The notes: generated by a model from the letters alone, not told the origin. A stretch of DNA of 64,000 bases from Methanococcoides sp. LMO-2 (GCF_038432375.1 NZ_JBCAUS010000002.1:808282-872281); one strand, 5' to 3'. Shown: positions 23,753-33,558, numbered from the stretch's first letter. Translations and numbers: made by a program.

Positions 23753-26125
23753 ATGGATTCATTTAATGCAATAACGGTAGCTATATTCCTGCCGTTCATA
23801 TTTGCCGGGCTTGTTCCCGTAATGGAAAAGATATTAAAGCAACGCGTGGGCTGGTTTGCAGCAGCCACAGCCCTGACATCCTTCATACTTATCGGCATGG
23901 CAGCACCGGAAGTACTTGAAGAAGGACACATAGTTCAGGGTACGATCTCCTGGATACCCTCTGCAGGCGTGAACTTCTCGATATACGCCGACGGGCTTGC
24001 AATGCTCATCGGGTTTATCGCATCCGGTATCGGCGTCCTTATCATGTCCTACTCCAACGGATACATGTCCCAGAAAGAGGACCTTAAAAGATACTACCAG
24101 TACCTGCTTCTTTTCATGGGATCCATGATCGGAATGGTCTTTTCCGCAAATACGATACAACTTTTCATATTCTGGGAACTCACCAGTATCACATCATTCA
24201 TGCTTATCGGATATTGGAGGCACAAGCCTGAATCCATCTATGGTGCCACCAAATCCCTTCTTATCACTGCCGCCGGCGGACTTGCAATGCTTGCAGGTTT
24301 CCTGCTTCTGCGCAGCATCACAGGATCTTTCGACCTTGCAGAAATACTCAGTGACCCGCAGATCATTCATGCGATCAAGGAACACGAGCTCTTCCTGATA
24401 ACACTTATACTAATCTTAATTGGTGCAGCAGCAAAATCTGCACAGGGTCCTTTCTACATATGGCTCCCTAACGCAATGGAAGCCCCGACACCGGTAAGTG
24501 CCTTCCTGCACTCGGCAACAATGGTCAAGGCAGGTATCTACCTCGTTGCAAGGATACACCCCATCTTCTCCGGAACAGATGCATGGTTCATCCTTGTAAG
24601 TGGAATAGGTATCCTGACAATGCTGGTAGCCGGGTTCCTCGCATTCAGGCAGACCGACATTAAAGGAATCCTGGCATACTCCACCATCAGCCAGCTGGCC
24701 TACATGATGACCATGTACGGTTACACCACACACCACGAACCCGGCATCGGTGTGGCAGCTGCAACATTCCACCTTCTTAACCACGCAACGTTCAAGGCCT
24801 GTCTTTTCCTTGTCGCGGGTATAGTGGCACACGAGGCTGCCACGCGTGACATACGAAAGCTCGGCGGGTTGCGGCGGGAGATGCCGATAACGTTCATAGT
24901 GGCGAGCATTGCTGCACTTGCAATGGCAGGTGTGCCGCCACTCAACGGTTTCCTGAGCAAGGAGATGTTCTATGAATCATCCCTTGAGATGGGACATCTG
25001 CTGGGAGGAGCTTTCACTTTCATCATCCCTGCATGCGCAGTCCTTGGTGGGGTCTTCACCTTTGCTTACTCCATCAAACTGATCGACGGCATATTCCTCG
25101 GAGAGCGCTCAAAGGAACATCTCCCTGAGCACATCCATGAACCACCACTCACAATGCTCATCCCACCTGCATTCCTTGCAGGACTTGTGATACTCTTCGG
25201 AGTGGTACCATCACTGCCGATCCACCATATTATTGAGCCCACCGTTTCAGGCATCCTGCTGGAGACCGCACACCTGCACGTAAAGCTCTGGCATGGCTTC
25301 ACAACATCCCTGATGATGACCATTGTCACATTCATACTTGGAATCCTCATATACACCAAATATGACAGGATCGCAGACTGGCAGAATAGCTTCAATGCAA
25401 AGTTCCCATGGATCAGTGTCAATTACTACTATGACAATGCAGTGGATTCCGCAAAGGACAGGGCATTTAAGTTCTCCTCTTTCACACAGCCAGGGAACAT
25501 CAAGAATTACATTAACGCAATGCTGCTTCTCATGATAGCACTGGTAGCAGTTCCGGTGATCATACTTGCCACGAACATAATACCATCCACATTGAACTTT
25601 AGCATTCCACCTTATGAAGCCATACTCCTGATATTGCTGGTCGTGGCAGCCCTGGCAGCAGCAGTCCTTCCAAAATACCTGCCGGCAATCATAGCACTAT
25701 CTGCACTGGGATACGGCGTAAGCCTGCTGTTCATCTACCTGAAAGCACCGGACCTTGCACTGACACAGGTATTGGTCGAGACACTTTCAACCATAATCTT
25801 CCTGCTTGCTATCACAAAGATACCGCAAAAGTACAAAGAGAAGATCAGCACATCGGTGCTTATAAGGGACGTTACAATATCCCTGGCGGTCGCAACAAGC
25901 GTATTCGTCGTACTGCTCAACGCCACACAGGGAATTGTACCACCATTCGAATCCCTTTCCCACTACTTCATTGAGAACAGCCTTCCGCTTGCAGGGGGCC
26001 ACAACATTGTCAATGTGATCATCGTGGACTTCAGAGGATACGATACTCTCGGAGAGATCTCTGTACTCTGTCTGGCAGCACTTGGTGTATACAACCTTAT
26101 ACACAGCCGGGGTGAGGAACAATGA
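23753..26125 (+). CDS. mrpA: Na+/H+ antiporter subunit A (Mrp/Mnh)
   Basis: 790 residues, a very large membrane protein homologous to complex I NuoL with an extra C-terminal region, as in MrpA. It is the proton-channel subunit of the multi-subunit antiporter that expels Na+ in exchange for H+. Conserved features: FWELTSITSFMLIGYW (about residues 141-156), LPNAMEAPTPVSAFLHSATMVKAG (split: LPNAMEAPTPVSAFLH then SATMVKAG, about 240-263) with the essential lysine, and HLLNHATFKACLFL (about 341-354). About 20 hydrophobic segments. First gene of a seven-gene operon with overlapping cistrons; its stop overlaps mrpB by ATGA. Confidence 0.95.
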   Translation: MDSFNAITVAIFLPFIFAGLVPVMEKILKQRVGWFAAATALTSFILIGMAAPEVLEEGHIVQGTISWIPSAGVNFSIYADGLAMLIGFIASGIGVLIMSYSNGYMSQKEDLKRYYQYLLLFMGSMIGMVFSANTIQLFIFWELTSITSFMLIGYWRHKPESIYGATKSLLITAAGGLAMLAGFLLLRSITGSFDLAEILSDPQIIHAIKEHELFLITLILILIGAAAKSAQGPFYIWLPNAMEAPTPVSAFLHSATMVKAGIYLVARIHPIFSGTDAWFILVSGIGILTMLVAGFLAFRQTDIKGILAYSTISQLAYMMTMYGYTTHHEPGIGVAAATFHLLNHATFKACLFLVAGIVAHEAATRDIRKLGGLRREMPITFIVASIAALAMAGVPPLNGFLSKEMFYESSLEMGHLLGGAFTFIIPACAVLGGVFTFAYSIKLIDGIFLGERSKEHLPEHIHEPPLTMLIPPAFLAGLVILFGVVPSLPIHHIIEPTVSGILLETAHLHVKLWHGFTTSLMMTIVTFILGILIYTKYDRIADWQNSFNAKFPWISVNYYYDNAVDSAKDRAFKFSSFTQPGNIKNYINAMLLLMIALVAVPVIILATNIIPSTLNFSIPPYEAILLILLVVAALAAAVLPKYLPAIIALSALGYGVSLLFIYLKAPDLALTQVLVETLSTIIFLLAITKIPQKYKEKISTSVLIRDVTISLAVATSVFVVLLNATQGIVPPFESLSHYFIENSLPLAGGHNIVNVIIVDFRGYDTLGEISVLCLAALGVYNLIHSRGEEQ

Positions 26126-26541
26126 CCACAATAATAACGAAAACAATAACAAAAATATGCATACCCCTGGTGATTCTGTTCTCCATATCACTCCTGCTTG
26201 CAGGACACAACAACCCGGGAGGAGGTTTCATCGGAGGTGTGATGTTCGCTTCGGTCATTTCACTTATGTACGTAGTGTTCGGACTGAAATATGTAAAAAC
26301 GTTCTTCAACCCCGACTGGGGCAAATGGTTCGGATTCGGACTTACACTTGCATCCTTTACAGCATTTGCAGCTATGATCTTCGGACATAACTTCTTCAGG
26401 AGTGCTGTGGAGTTCGTCCACCTCCCATTGTTCGGAGAGATCGAACTCGTATCTGCCGGCCTGTTTGACCTGGGCGTATATTTCGTAGTGATCGGATCAC
26501 TGCTTTTCATCTTCAAAAATGTAGGTGATGACAATGAATAA
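26122..26541 (+). CDS. mrpB: Na+/H+ antiporter subunit B
   Basis: 139 residues with four membrane helices. The motif GHNNPGGGFIGGVM (about residues 31-44) is diagnostic of MrpB/MnhB. The ATG overlaps the mrpA stop, and the 3' end contains the GGTGAT ribosome binding site for mrpC. It is a structural membrane subunit of the Mrp complex. Confidence 0.95.
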   Translation: MTTIITKTITKICIPLVILFSISLLLAGHNNPGGGFIGGVMFASVISLMYVVFGLKYVKTFFNPDWGKWFGFGLTLASFTAFAAMIFGHNFFRSAVEFVHLPLFGEIELVSAGLFDLGVYFVVIGSLLFIFKNVGDDNE

Positions 26542-26956
26542 TACATTACTTACCCTTACGATCGCACTCCTGTTCGGCATAGGAACATTCCTAATGCTGA
26601 GAAGGGATATCATAAAAGTTATAATCGGACTTTCCGTCCTGTCCCATGCAGTTAACCTGCTTATCGTTTCCACAGGCTTGTTCGATGGTACAAAAGTACC
26701 CATCATCACAGGGGACGGACACGGAGGAGAGGCATCCGGAACAATATTCAATGACAATCTTGCCGATGGTGTACTGGCACCCGTGGTCTCAGCTTCAACA
26801 CATGTTGATTTCGTAGACCCGCTTGTCCAGGCACTGGTACTTACGGCCATCGTTATCAGCCTCGCTACAACAGCATTCATACTGATCCTTGCATACCGGA
26901 TATACGAGGAATATGGAACGACTGATATACGTGAGCTCAGGAGGCTGTGGGGATGA
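26534..26956 (+). CDS. mrpC: Na+/H+ antiporter subunit C
   Basis: 140 residues, a NuoK homologue with three helices. The segment VIIGLSVLSHAVNLLIV (about 28-44) and VDPLVQALVLTAIVISLATTA near residues 95-115 fit MrpC/MnhC (written here in two parts of one helix). I use ATG 26534 because GGTGAT lies just upstream inside mrpB; GTG 26525 and ATG 26528 are in frame but overlap that site. The loop between helices 2 and 3 is longer than in Bacillus, with GDGHGGEASGT. Confidence 0.93.
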   Translation: MNNTLLTLTIALLFGIGTFLMLRRDIIKVIIGLSVLSHAVNLLIVSTGLFDGTKVPIITGDGHGGEASGTIFNDNLADGVLAPVVSASTHVDFVDPLVQALVLTAIVISLATTAFILILAYRIYEEYGTTDIRELRRLWG

Positions 26957-28494
26957 TGGAAGATATATCCCACCTTCCGATAATACTGATAGCCGTGCCG
27001 ATACTCATGGCTGCCATCATGATCTTTTTGCGCTCCAATACCGGAGCTCAGAAAGCATTGAACATAGGTGTCTCATTCGTAATGATGCTATTCAGCTTCA
27101 TACTCCTCTGGCAGGTCTGGAACGGAGGTATCCAGGTCTATGAGGTCGGAGAATGGGGCAAGTACGGCATCATACTTGTAGCCGACCTGCTCAGTTCAGG
27201 AATGGTTGTGTTAAGTTCACTGGTATCCTTCCTGGCACTGCTCTACTCACTGGACTACATAGAAGGCAAGTCACTTAGTTCCAGTTACCATTCACTCTTC
27301 AACCTGCTTGTGGCAGGTCTTAACGGAACTTTCCTGACAGGCGACATATTCAACATGTTCGTATTCTTTGAGATACTCCTGTTGTCCTCCTGTGCACTGG
27401 TGGTCGCCAACGAAAACGGAGGCGTCACAAAAATATCAGACAAGATGGAAGCAACGTTCAAGTACCTTGTACTGAACATGATCGGTTCCATTGTTATGCT
27501 TATTGCAGTAGCATCCCTTTATGCCACCGTGGGAACTCTCAACATGGCGGACATCTCAGTCAAGGTAAGTGCAATGAGCGCTGCAGGAACACTCCCATGG
27601 CACATATATGCCATTGCATTGTTGTTCATCGTTGTATTCGGAAACAAGGCAGCAATATTCCCTATGCACTACTGGCTCCCCGATGTGCACCCCACCGCAC
27701 CATCACCCATCAGCGCAATGCTTAGTGGTGTTATGATCAAGGTCGGTGCTTACGGAGTGCTCAGGGTGTTCTTCCTTATCTTTAAGGATGCCATGTTCCT
27801 GTTGCAGCCGATAATAATCTTCCTGGCACTTGCAACGATCATAATAGGAGCAGTATCAGCAGTTGGACAGAAGGATGTCAAAAGACTACTGGCATACTCC
27901 AGTGTCAGCCAGATCGGATACGTTTTCCTTGGAATCGGCTTCGGTACAGTCTACGCACTTGCAGCATCCCTTGTATTCCTTGTGAACCATGCGATCGCAA
28001 AGTCCATGTTGTTCCTTACCTCAGGAGGAATAATCCACCACGCAGGTACAAGGGACATGACTAAGATGGGCGGAATGATGAAGACAAGCCCGGTAATGAG
28101 CGTGGCCTTCCTGATAGGTGCCATGTCCATTGCAGGACTTCCACCAATGGGAGGATTCATCGCAAAGTTCGTGCTCTTTGATGCAGGACTTCTTGCAGAG
28201 TACTACATACCTATTGCAATAGCCCTGTTCTTTGCAGTCTTCACCCTGTTTTACATGTTCAGGGCATGGCTGCTGATGTTCTGGGGTGAGATCAGGGATG
28301 TGGAAAAATACGGAGAATATTCCTCACACGGACCATCCTACATGATAGTAATACCCATAGTAACACTTGCAGCACTGGCATTCGTCTTTGGGATCTATGC
28401 CGAACCGCTTATCGCCCTTTCACAGGCGATCGCAGAACAACTGATCGATCCGCAACCCTACATTGATGCAGTAATGACGAGGGTGGTAAGATGA
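26953..28494 (+). CDS. mrpD: Na+/H+ antiporter subunit D
   Basis: 513 residues, a NuoM/NuoN-like proton-translocating subunit with about 14 helices. Conserved: NMFVFFEILLLSSCALVV (about 133-150), HYWLPDVHPTAPSPISAML (about 237-255), VKRLLAYSSVSQIGY (about 311-325) and VNHAIAKSMLF (about 342-352). ATG 26953 is chosen because GGAGG (26940-26944) is 8 nt upstream; the GTG at 26947 is too close. Overlaps mrpC by four bases and mrpE by ATGA. Confidence 0.95.
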   Translation: MMEDISHLPIILIAVPILMAAIMIFLRSNTGAQKALNIGVSFVMMLFSFILLWQVWNGGIQVYEVGEWGKYGIILVADLLSSGMVVLSSLVSFLALLYSLDYIEGKSLSSSYHSLFNLLVAGLNGTFLTGDIFNMFVFFEILLLSSCALVVANENGGVTKISDKMEATFKYLVLNMIGSIVMLIAVASLYATVGTLNMADISVKVSAMSAAGTLPWHIYAIALLFIVVFGNKAAIFPMHYWLPDVHPTAPSPISAMLSGVMIKVGAYGVLRVFFLIFKDAMFLLQPIIIFLALATIIIGAVSAVGQKDVKRLLAYSSVSQIGYVFLGIGFGTVYALAASLVFLVNHAIAKSMLFLTSGGIIHHAGTRDMTKMGGMMKTSPVMSVAFLIGAMSIAGLPPMGGFIAKFVLFDAGLLAEYYIPIAIALFFAVFTLFYMFRAWLLMFWGEIRDVEKYGEYSSHGPSYMIVIPIVTLAALAFVFGIYAEPLIALSQAIAEQLIDPQPYIDAVMTRVVR

Positions 28495-28985
28495 AACGAT
28501 ATATCATATACTCAATAGCTCTTGGACTGATCTGGTGCTTTGTCCATGGAACAATTAGCGCCACCAACTTCCTGGTGGGACTGGTTCTCGGACCTTTCGT
28601 GATATATCCGTTCAGGGAACTGTATGACTTCACAAGAAAGAAATCATATGCTAACACGATACAAAAGATACCAAAACAGCTAAAGTTCCTGGGAGTCCTT
28701 CTGATCGAGATCATAAAAGCGAACATCGTGGTCGCAAAGATTGTGCTCAGTCCAAAACTGAACATCAACCCGGGAATAATTGCAGTCCCGATCCGCACAG
28801 AGACCGACACAGGCATAACTGCTATTGCCAATACGATCACCCTGACACCGGGAACCCTTACAATCGATGTATCGGATGACAGGAAAGTGCTTTATGTACA
28901 TGCCATCGATGCATCCGATCCACAGGACGTACGTGAATCCATCAGGGAAGATCTTGAAAAATATGTACTGGAGGCATTCGAATGA
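28491..28985 (+). CDS. mrpE: Na+/H+ antiporter subunit E
   Basis: 164 residues: two or three N-terminal helices and a cytoplasmic domain of about 90 residues, as usual for MrpE. The pattern PGIIAVPIRTETDTGITAIAN and TLTPGTLTIDVSDDRKVLYVHAID (about 95-145, in two pieces) is typical. It ends in DLEKYVLEAFE. Start and stop overlap its neighbours by ATGA on both sides. Confidence 0.93.
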   Translation: MKRYIIYSIALGLIWCFVHGTISATNFLVGLVLGPFVIYPFRELYDFTRKKSYANTIQKIPKQLKFLGVLLIEIIKANIVVAKIVLSPKLNINPGIIAVPIRTETDTGITAIANTITLTPGTLTIDVSDDRKVLYVHAIDASDPQDVRESIREDLEKYVLEAFE

Positions 28986-29248
28986 ACTCATTATTACTTG
29001 ACGCATCATTGACCTTCATGGTCATTGCGATCATACCATGCATATACAGGGTCATCAAAGGACCTACAATACCTGACCGCGTGATCGCCGTGGATGCCAT
29101 GACAACAGTCATCGTTGCGATGCTTGGTATATACTCATATGTACAGGGATCCGTGTTCTTCATGGATGTTGCCCTTGTGCTTGCGATCATCTCATTTGTC
29201 GGGACGGTTACTATATCCAAGTACCTTGATGAAGGGGTGGTATTCTGA
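28982..29248 (+). CDS. mrpF: Na+/H+ antiporter subunit F
   Basis: 88 residues with three helices. The motif GPTIPDRVIAVDAMTT (about residues 24-39) is diagnostic of MrpF/MnhF. Its ATG overlaps the mrpE stop. Its stop TGA (29246-29248) overlaps the proposed CTG start of mrpG. Confidence 0.94.
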   Translation: MNSLLLDASLTFMVIAIIPCIYRVIKGPTIPDRVIAVDAMTTVIVAMLGIYSYVQGSVFFMDVALVLAIISFVGTVTISKYLDEGVVF

Positions 29249-29631
29249 CAAACATAGATATTGCACTGGATATTGCAAGTACGATCCTGCTCCTCATAGG
29301 AGCATTCTTCGTATTCCTGGGCATGCTCGGATTACTGCGTCTGCCGGATGTATATAACAGGCTTCATGCTACCACGAAGATAGGCACTCTCGGAGTAGTT
29401 AGTGTAATGCTTAGCATCCTTGTAAAGGTAGGATTCAGCCCAATGGGAGTAAAGGCCATTACAGTAGGCATCTTCCTTTTCCTGACAGCACCTATTGCAG
29501 CTCACATGATCGGAAGAGCAGCTCACAGGCACGGTGTTGGCCTCTGCCAGGGATCGGTCATCGATGAGTACGGCAAGGACTGCGAAAAAGAATCTTGCCC
29601 AATAGGTAACTTAAAATCAAAGTCTGAATAA
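29245..29631 (+). CDS. mrpG: Na+/H+ antiporter subunit G (apparent CTG start)
   Basis: About 128 residues, three helices; LRLPDVYNRLHATTKIGTLG and LTAPIAAHMIGRAAHRHG identify MrpG. The first ATG in frame (29323) would cut off helix 1. The frame upstream encodes IDIALDIASTILLLIGAFF, clearly the missing helix, and extends to CTG 29245, which overlaps the mrpF stop as CTGA; ATT 29242 is another option. There is no ATG, GTG or TTG in the needed interval. Every other junction in the operon uses ATGA or a short overlap, so CTGA coupling is the simplest reading. The C-terminal tail is long and carries four cysteines. Confidence 0.85.
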   Translation: MTNIDIALDIASTILLLIGAFFVFLGMLGLLRLPDVYNRLHATTKIGTLGVVSVMLSILVKVGFSPMGVKAITVGIFLFLTAPIAAHMIGRAAHRHGVGLCQGSVIDEYGKDCEKESCPIGNLKSKSE

Positions 29632-29644
29632 AGTATCCAGCAGG

Positions 29645-30703
29645 ATGAACATGAAAAGAAGGACATTGGCCTTTAAAAGTGGTGATAAGGACTTTGAGGC
29701 AGGACTTAAACAGGCTGCTGATATCATCAGGGAAGGAGGAACAGTTGCCTTCCCTACAGAGACCGTGTATGGCCTTGGTGCCGATGCACTGAACGCCGAC
29801 GCAGTACTAAAAATATTCAAAGCAAAGGGAAGACCGGCTGACAATCCACTGATCGTCCATATTGAGAGCAAGGAGCAGTGCTCCGAGCTTGCAGAAGAGA
29901 TATCGGCAGATGCTCTCAAGCTTATGGATAAATTCTGGCCGGGCCCACTAACACTTATTCTAAAAGCAAAGAACATTGTTCCTGATATTACTACCGGCGG
30001 GCTTGATACGGTGGGCCTGAGAATGCCGGAAAACCCGGTAGCTCTTGAGCTTATCAGAAGATCGGAGCGAGCGATCGCCGCACCCAGTGCCAACACATCC
30101 GGAAGCCCCAGTCCGACAACTGCCCGGCATGTAATTCAGGACCTTGACGGTAAGATAGATGCCATCCTTGACGGCGGAGCGGCAGAGATCGGGCTTGAAT
30201 CCACCGTTGTTGACATGACAGGGGAAGTACCAACCATATTACGCCCCGGACACGTCACCGCAGAGGACATTAAGAAATGCATTGGCAAAGTGCGTGTCGG
30301 ATACAAGGACAGGACACTCGAAGAGGGAGAGATTGCACGCTCCCCGGGTATGAAATACACCCATTATTCACCTAAAACGAAGGTCATCCTTATCGAAGGC
30401 GATGCCGAAGACGTAAGAAAAACAATAGCAAGCATTGTATCAGAATGCCACAGAGAAGGTGAAAGGGTTGGTCTCTTTGTGACAGATGAAACTGCAGAAT
30501 CAGTAAAAGCAGATGAAACATACTCCCTTGGGAAAAGGAATGTTCCGTCCCAGGCAGCCCGTAGTATATTTATGGGTCTGCGACATCTTGATACTACAAA
30601 TATTGATCTCATCGTAGTCGATGGGACCCTGAATAAGGAAGGTATAGGAGCAGCAGTCTTTAATCGTTTGAGGAAAGCAGCTGACAGGATAATCAATGCA
30701 TAA
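29645..30703 (+). CDS. sua5: L-threonylcarbamoyladenylate synthase (Sua5/YrdC)
   Basis: 352 residues. Makes threonylcarbamoyl-AMP from threonine, bicarbonate and ATP, the first step of the t6A37 modification of tRNAs that read ANN codons. The N-terminal YrdC domain has FPTETVYGLGADA (about 35-47), KAKGRPADNPLIVHI (about 59-73) and PSANTSGSPSPT (about 149-160); a C-terminal Sua5 domain follows after SPGMKYTHYSPK (about 233-244), so it is the long Sua5 type. It lies 13 nt after mrpG and may be read through from the Mrp operon. Confidence 0.95.
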   Translation: MNMKRRTLAFKSGDKDFEAGLKQAADIIREGGTVAFPTETVYGLGADALNADAVLKIFKAKGRPADNPLIVHIESKEQCSELAEEISADALKLMDKFWPGPLTLILKAKNIVPDITTGGLDTVGLRMPENPVALELIRRSERAIAAPSANTSGSPSPTTARHVIQDLDGKIDAILDGGAAEIGLESTVVDMTGEVPTILRPGHVTAEDIKKCIGKVRVGYKDRTLEEGEIARSPGMKYTHYSPKTKVILIEGDAEDVRKTIASIVSECHREGERVGLFVTDETAESVKADETYSLGKRNVPSQAARSIFMGLRHLDTTNIDLIVVDGTLNKEGIGAAVFNRLRKAADRIINA

Positions 30704-30717
30704 ACGGAAGGGATCAA

Positions 30718-30954
30718 TTGAAAGCAGAGAAAAAAGAGTATAATGTCGCAAGGCAGGAATATCTGGAGATCACAAGACGAAACAGGAAGATCGCTAAAAT
30801 AGATATGTTGATCCTTGGTACCGGTCTTTTGCTCAAATATTTAGAGATGGCTGAGATCGGAAAACATTTCATGTGGCTTGGTTTTATTATCATTGTATAC
30901 GTATTCGGTTCTAACATGATGGCAAAATCAGAGCTGAGAAAGGCTCAGCCTTGA
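30718..30954 (+). CDS. Small membrane protein, unknown function
   Basis: 78 residues starting with TTG at 30718, 14 nt after sua5. A basic N-terminal half (about 28 residues) precedes two short hydrophobic segments, IDMLILGTGLLLKYL and WLGFIIIVYVFGSNMM. I do not recognise the family. GGGATC upstream serves as a weak ribosome binding site. Probably the last gene of the same transcript. Confidence 0.5.
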   Translation: MKAEKKEYNVARQEYLEITRRNRKIAKIDMLILGTGLLLKYLEMAEIGKHFMWLGFIIIVYVFGSNMMAKSELRKAQP

Positions 30955-31112
30955 TAAAAAGAAAATACGAAAGGTACATCCGTACCTAAAATTCATTTTT
31001 AAATAAAGAATTGCAAAAATGGATGAATGCTAACAGATCACAATTGTTAGCAATTCTCTGTTCAATAAGATATTGTGTGCTATGTGACAGGAGGTTCAAA
31101 CTCCATCGCCGT

Positions 31113-32432
31113 TCACATTCCAAACTTTTTCATCATTTTCTGCATGTTGAACTTGCCACCACGAAGTCCTTTCATGGCATTTTGCATCATCTTATGATAC
31201 TTCAGGAGTTCACGCACATCATCGGGGTTGGTGCCTGAACCCATTGATATTCTCTTGATCCTGGAGCTGCCGATCATCCTCGGGTTGAGAAGTTCTTCCT
31301 CGGTCATGGAATCCATCAGGATCCTGTACCCCTTCATCTTGTCCTCGGTGACCTTGTAAGCATCATCGGAAAGCTTCACGCCCATTCCACCCATAGGAAG
31401 CATCTGCATGATCTGCTTCATAGGACCAAGCTTGTTCATGGCCTCGAGCTGGGAGTACATGTCTTTGAGTGTGAAACGACCCCTCATCATGGCTTCCATG
31501 TCGATGTCTTCTTCGGAAAGGGTCTCCTCGGCCTTTTCGATAAGTGACTTAATGTCACCCATTCCCAGAAGCCTGGAGATGAACCTGTCAGGCTCGAACT
31601 TCTCGAGATCATCGGGAGTCTCACCCACACCAATAAATGCGATTGATGAATTGGTCTCGGAAACTGCGGACAGTGCACCACCACCCTTGGCGGTACCGTC
31701 AAGTTTGGAGATCACAACTCCGGAGATGCCAACGGAATCATTGAACGCCTTTGCCTGCTCGCTTGCCTGCTGACCGATAGCACCGTCAAGGACAAGTAAT
31801 TTATAATCCGGCTGGGCGACCTTGTGGATCTGTTCCATCTCATCAATGAGATCAGCTTCAAGAGAGTGTCTTCCGGCTGTATCAACGATAAGGACATCGT
31901 TCTTTTCAAGCTCCTTCAGACCTCTTTCCACAATACCGACCGCATCGGGATTGCCCTCTTCACCGTAGAACGGTACGTTCAGTTTGGTACAGAGAGTACT
32001 GAGCTGCTGGTAAGCACCCGGACGGAACGTATCAGCACAGACCACAGCGGGTTTCAGACCCTTTCTCTGGAAATAACGGGAAAGTTTTGATGTGGTGGTC
32101 GTCTTACCGCTGCCCTGCAGACCGATCATCATGATCTTCTGTGGCTTTAGCGGAATATCTGCGCTCTTACCCACGATATTAATGAGTTCCTGATAGACGA
32201 TCCTTATAACATGTTCACGTGGATTCATACCTGAAGGAACTTCCTCCTTCAATGCACGCTCCTTGATGTGACTGGACATCTTCATTACAAGCTTGACATT
32301 GACATCAGCCTGAAGCAATGCCCTCTGTATGTCTTTTACAACCTCATTGACCGTCTTTTCATCTATACGGCCGGCGCCAACCAGTTTTTTCAGTGCGTCC
32401 TGCAGGGAGCTGCCGAGTTTGTCCATTACCAT
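31113..32432 (-). CDS. srp54: Signal recognition particle 54 kDa protein
   Basis: 439 residues, the SRP GTPase that binds signal sequences and 7S RNA and targets ribosomes to the membrane. N domain about 1-90, then the G domain with [14 protein letters not shown] (about 105-118), DTAGRH (about 188-193) and [13 protein letters not shown] (about 246-258), then the methionine-rich M domain ([11 protein letters not shown] near 345, and MSMGSGT-type [13 protein letters not shown] near 400), ending [10 protein letters not shown]. Length is normal for archaea. Convergent with the small membrane protein. Confidence 0.97.
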   Translation of the reverse strand: MVMDKLGSSLQDALKKLVGAGRIDEKTVNEVVKDIQRALLQADVNVKLVMKMSSHIKERALKEEVPSGMNPREHVIRIVYQELINIVGKSADIPLKPQKIMMIGLQGSGKTTTTSKLSRYFQRKGLKPAVVCADTFRPGAYQQLSTLCTKLNVPFYGEEGNPDAVGIVERGLKELEKNDVLIVDTAGRHSLEADLIDEMEQIHKVAQPDYKLLVLDGAIGQQASEQAKAFNDSVGISGVVISKLDGTAKGGGALSAVSETNSSIAFIGVGETPDDLEKFEPDRFISRLLGMGDIKSLIEKAEETLSEEDIDMEAMMRGRFTLKDMYSQLEAMNKLGPMKQIMQMLPMGGMGVKLSDDAYKVTEDKMKGYRILMDSMTEEELLNPRMIGSSRIKRISMGSGTNPDDVRELLKYHKMMQNAMKGLRGGKFNMQKMMKKFGM

Positions 32433-32644
32433 TTAAGAATCATCCTATAATTTTGATATGAAAGTTTGATATGAAAGTCGTGAATAATTAAATTGACCTG
32501 ACACAAAAATGCCATCTTTATTTAATAACCTTTTGAAAACAGGATCTTAAAGAACAGTAAAAGCCCATGAAGTACCAGGGAAACATGGGGAAAACATAGA
32601 GAACTCTCACCACCTTGTCAAAACCAGATCAAAAGGAAAGTTCA

Positions 32645-32719
32645 TAGCGGGGGATGGATTCGAACCATCGGTCTACGGGTTATGAGCCCGTCGGGATCTC
32701 CTGGCTACCCCACCCCGCT
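32645..32719 (-). tRNA. Initiator tRNA-Met (CAT), copy 1
   Basis: 75 nt on the minus strand. Acceptor AGCGGGG/CCCCGCT with an A1-T72 pair, anticodon stem ACGGG/CCCGT with loop CTCATAA (anticodon CAT). The three G-C pairs of the anticodon stem and the A1-U72 pair are initiator features. Discriminator A; CCA not encoded. The sequence is identical to copy 2. Confidence 0.93.
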
Positions 32720-32867
32720 ACAGAGTGAGTATTCACGCTTGCAGCCCTTCTAACGATTTGATGATAGATAAAGGTTGCCAACGCACTAATAACGTCGCGC
32801 TCAATACGAAAACTCGAAGAAAAGATCAAGTTACCTCTTAGCAAAACAATCTCAAAAAGAAAGTTTA

Positions 32868-32942
32868 TAGCGGGGGATGGATTCGAACCATCGGTCTACG
32901 GGTTATGAGCCCGTCGGGATCTCCTGGCTACCCCACCCCGCT
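32868..32942 (-). tRNA. Initiator tRNA-Met (CAT), copy 2
   Basis: Identical 75-nt gene, offset from copy 1 by 223 bases. A minus-strand TATA-like CCTTTATCTATC at about 32983-32999 is conserved beside both copies, so both are probably transcribed. Confidence 0.93.
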
Positions 32943-33120
32943 TCAGAGTGAGTATTCACGCTTGTAGCCCTTCTAAAGGGGTGATGATAGATAAAGGTTG
33001 CGCATATCGCGCTCCCGCAGTTATATTTTGATAATTTTGCCAGAGGAATTACCACCTTTCAATAAGTTCATGCCATAAATCTTTAAATATATCACAACCA
33101 ATAGGGGAAACGGTGAATAG

Positions 33121-33558
33121 ATGCCACACAAATGTACCCGATGCGAAAAAATATTTGAAGACGGGGCCGAGGTAATTCTAAGCGGCTGTCCGAACTGTGG
33201 CTGGAACAAGTTCCTTTATGTAAAGGATATGGAGGAGCAAAAAACAGACATAGAGGAAGCTGTTGCTGAAGATCTGCCTGAGATGGAAGAGAAGGAAGTG
33301 ATCGAAGCTGAAGACCCCGCAGACAAGTTCATCAAGGAAATAGATGACATCATCGGTATTGAGCATCAGGAAAGGGAAGTTGTCGAGGAGGAAGGGGAAC
33401 GAGTAGAATCCGTAAGGATACTTGGCCCGGGGTCCTACGAGCTTAACCTCAACTCACTTCTTGAACGTGACGAGATCGTGATGGCAATAAAACAGGATGG
33501 AACATACGCTGTTGATCTTTCATCCACATTCCGCAGGAAAAATAAGAAAAAGGATTGA
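33121..33558 (+). CDS. Archaeal zinc-ribbon protein (DUF2072/OapC-like)
   Basis: 145 residues. An N-terminal zinc ribbon, CTRCEKIFEDG...SGCPNCGWNKF (Cys5, 8, 24, 27), is followed by an acidic low-complexity middle (about residues 38-98, rich in Glu) and a short conserved C-terminal part SYELNLNSLLERDEIVMAIK. This layout is that of a small archaea-specific family of unknown function. GGGGAAACGGTGAATAG precedes the ATG. It stands alone between the tRNA repeat and the membrane protein at 33671. Confidence 0.8.
   Translation: MPHKCTRCEKIFEDGAEVILSGCPNCGWNKFLYVKDMEEQKTDIEEAVAEDLPEMEEKEVIEAEDPADKFIKEIDDIIGIEHQEREVVEEEGERVESVRILGPGSYELNLNSLLERDEIVMAIKQDGTYAVDLSSTFRRKNKKKD

Larger units (their letters stand above)
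32625..33002. repeat. Tandem duplication carrying the two initiator tRNA genes
   Basis: Each unit includes about 20 bases 3' of the tRNA, the tRNA itself and about 58 bases of 5' flank (AGAGTGAGTATTCACGCTTG ... GATGATAGATAAAGGTTGC). The flanks differ at a few positions while the tRNAs are identical. Units are about 32625-32777 and 32848-33000; the sequence between them (about 70 bases) is unique. Confidence 0.8.
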
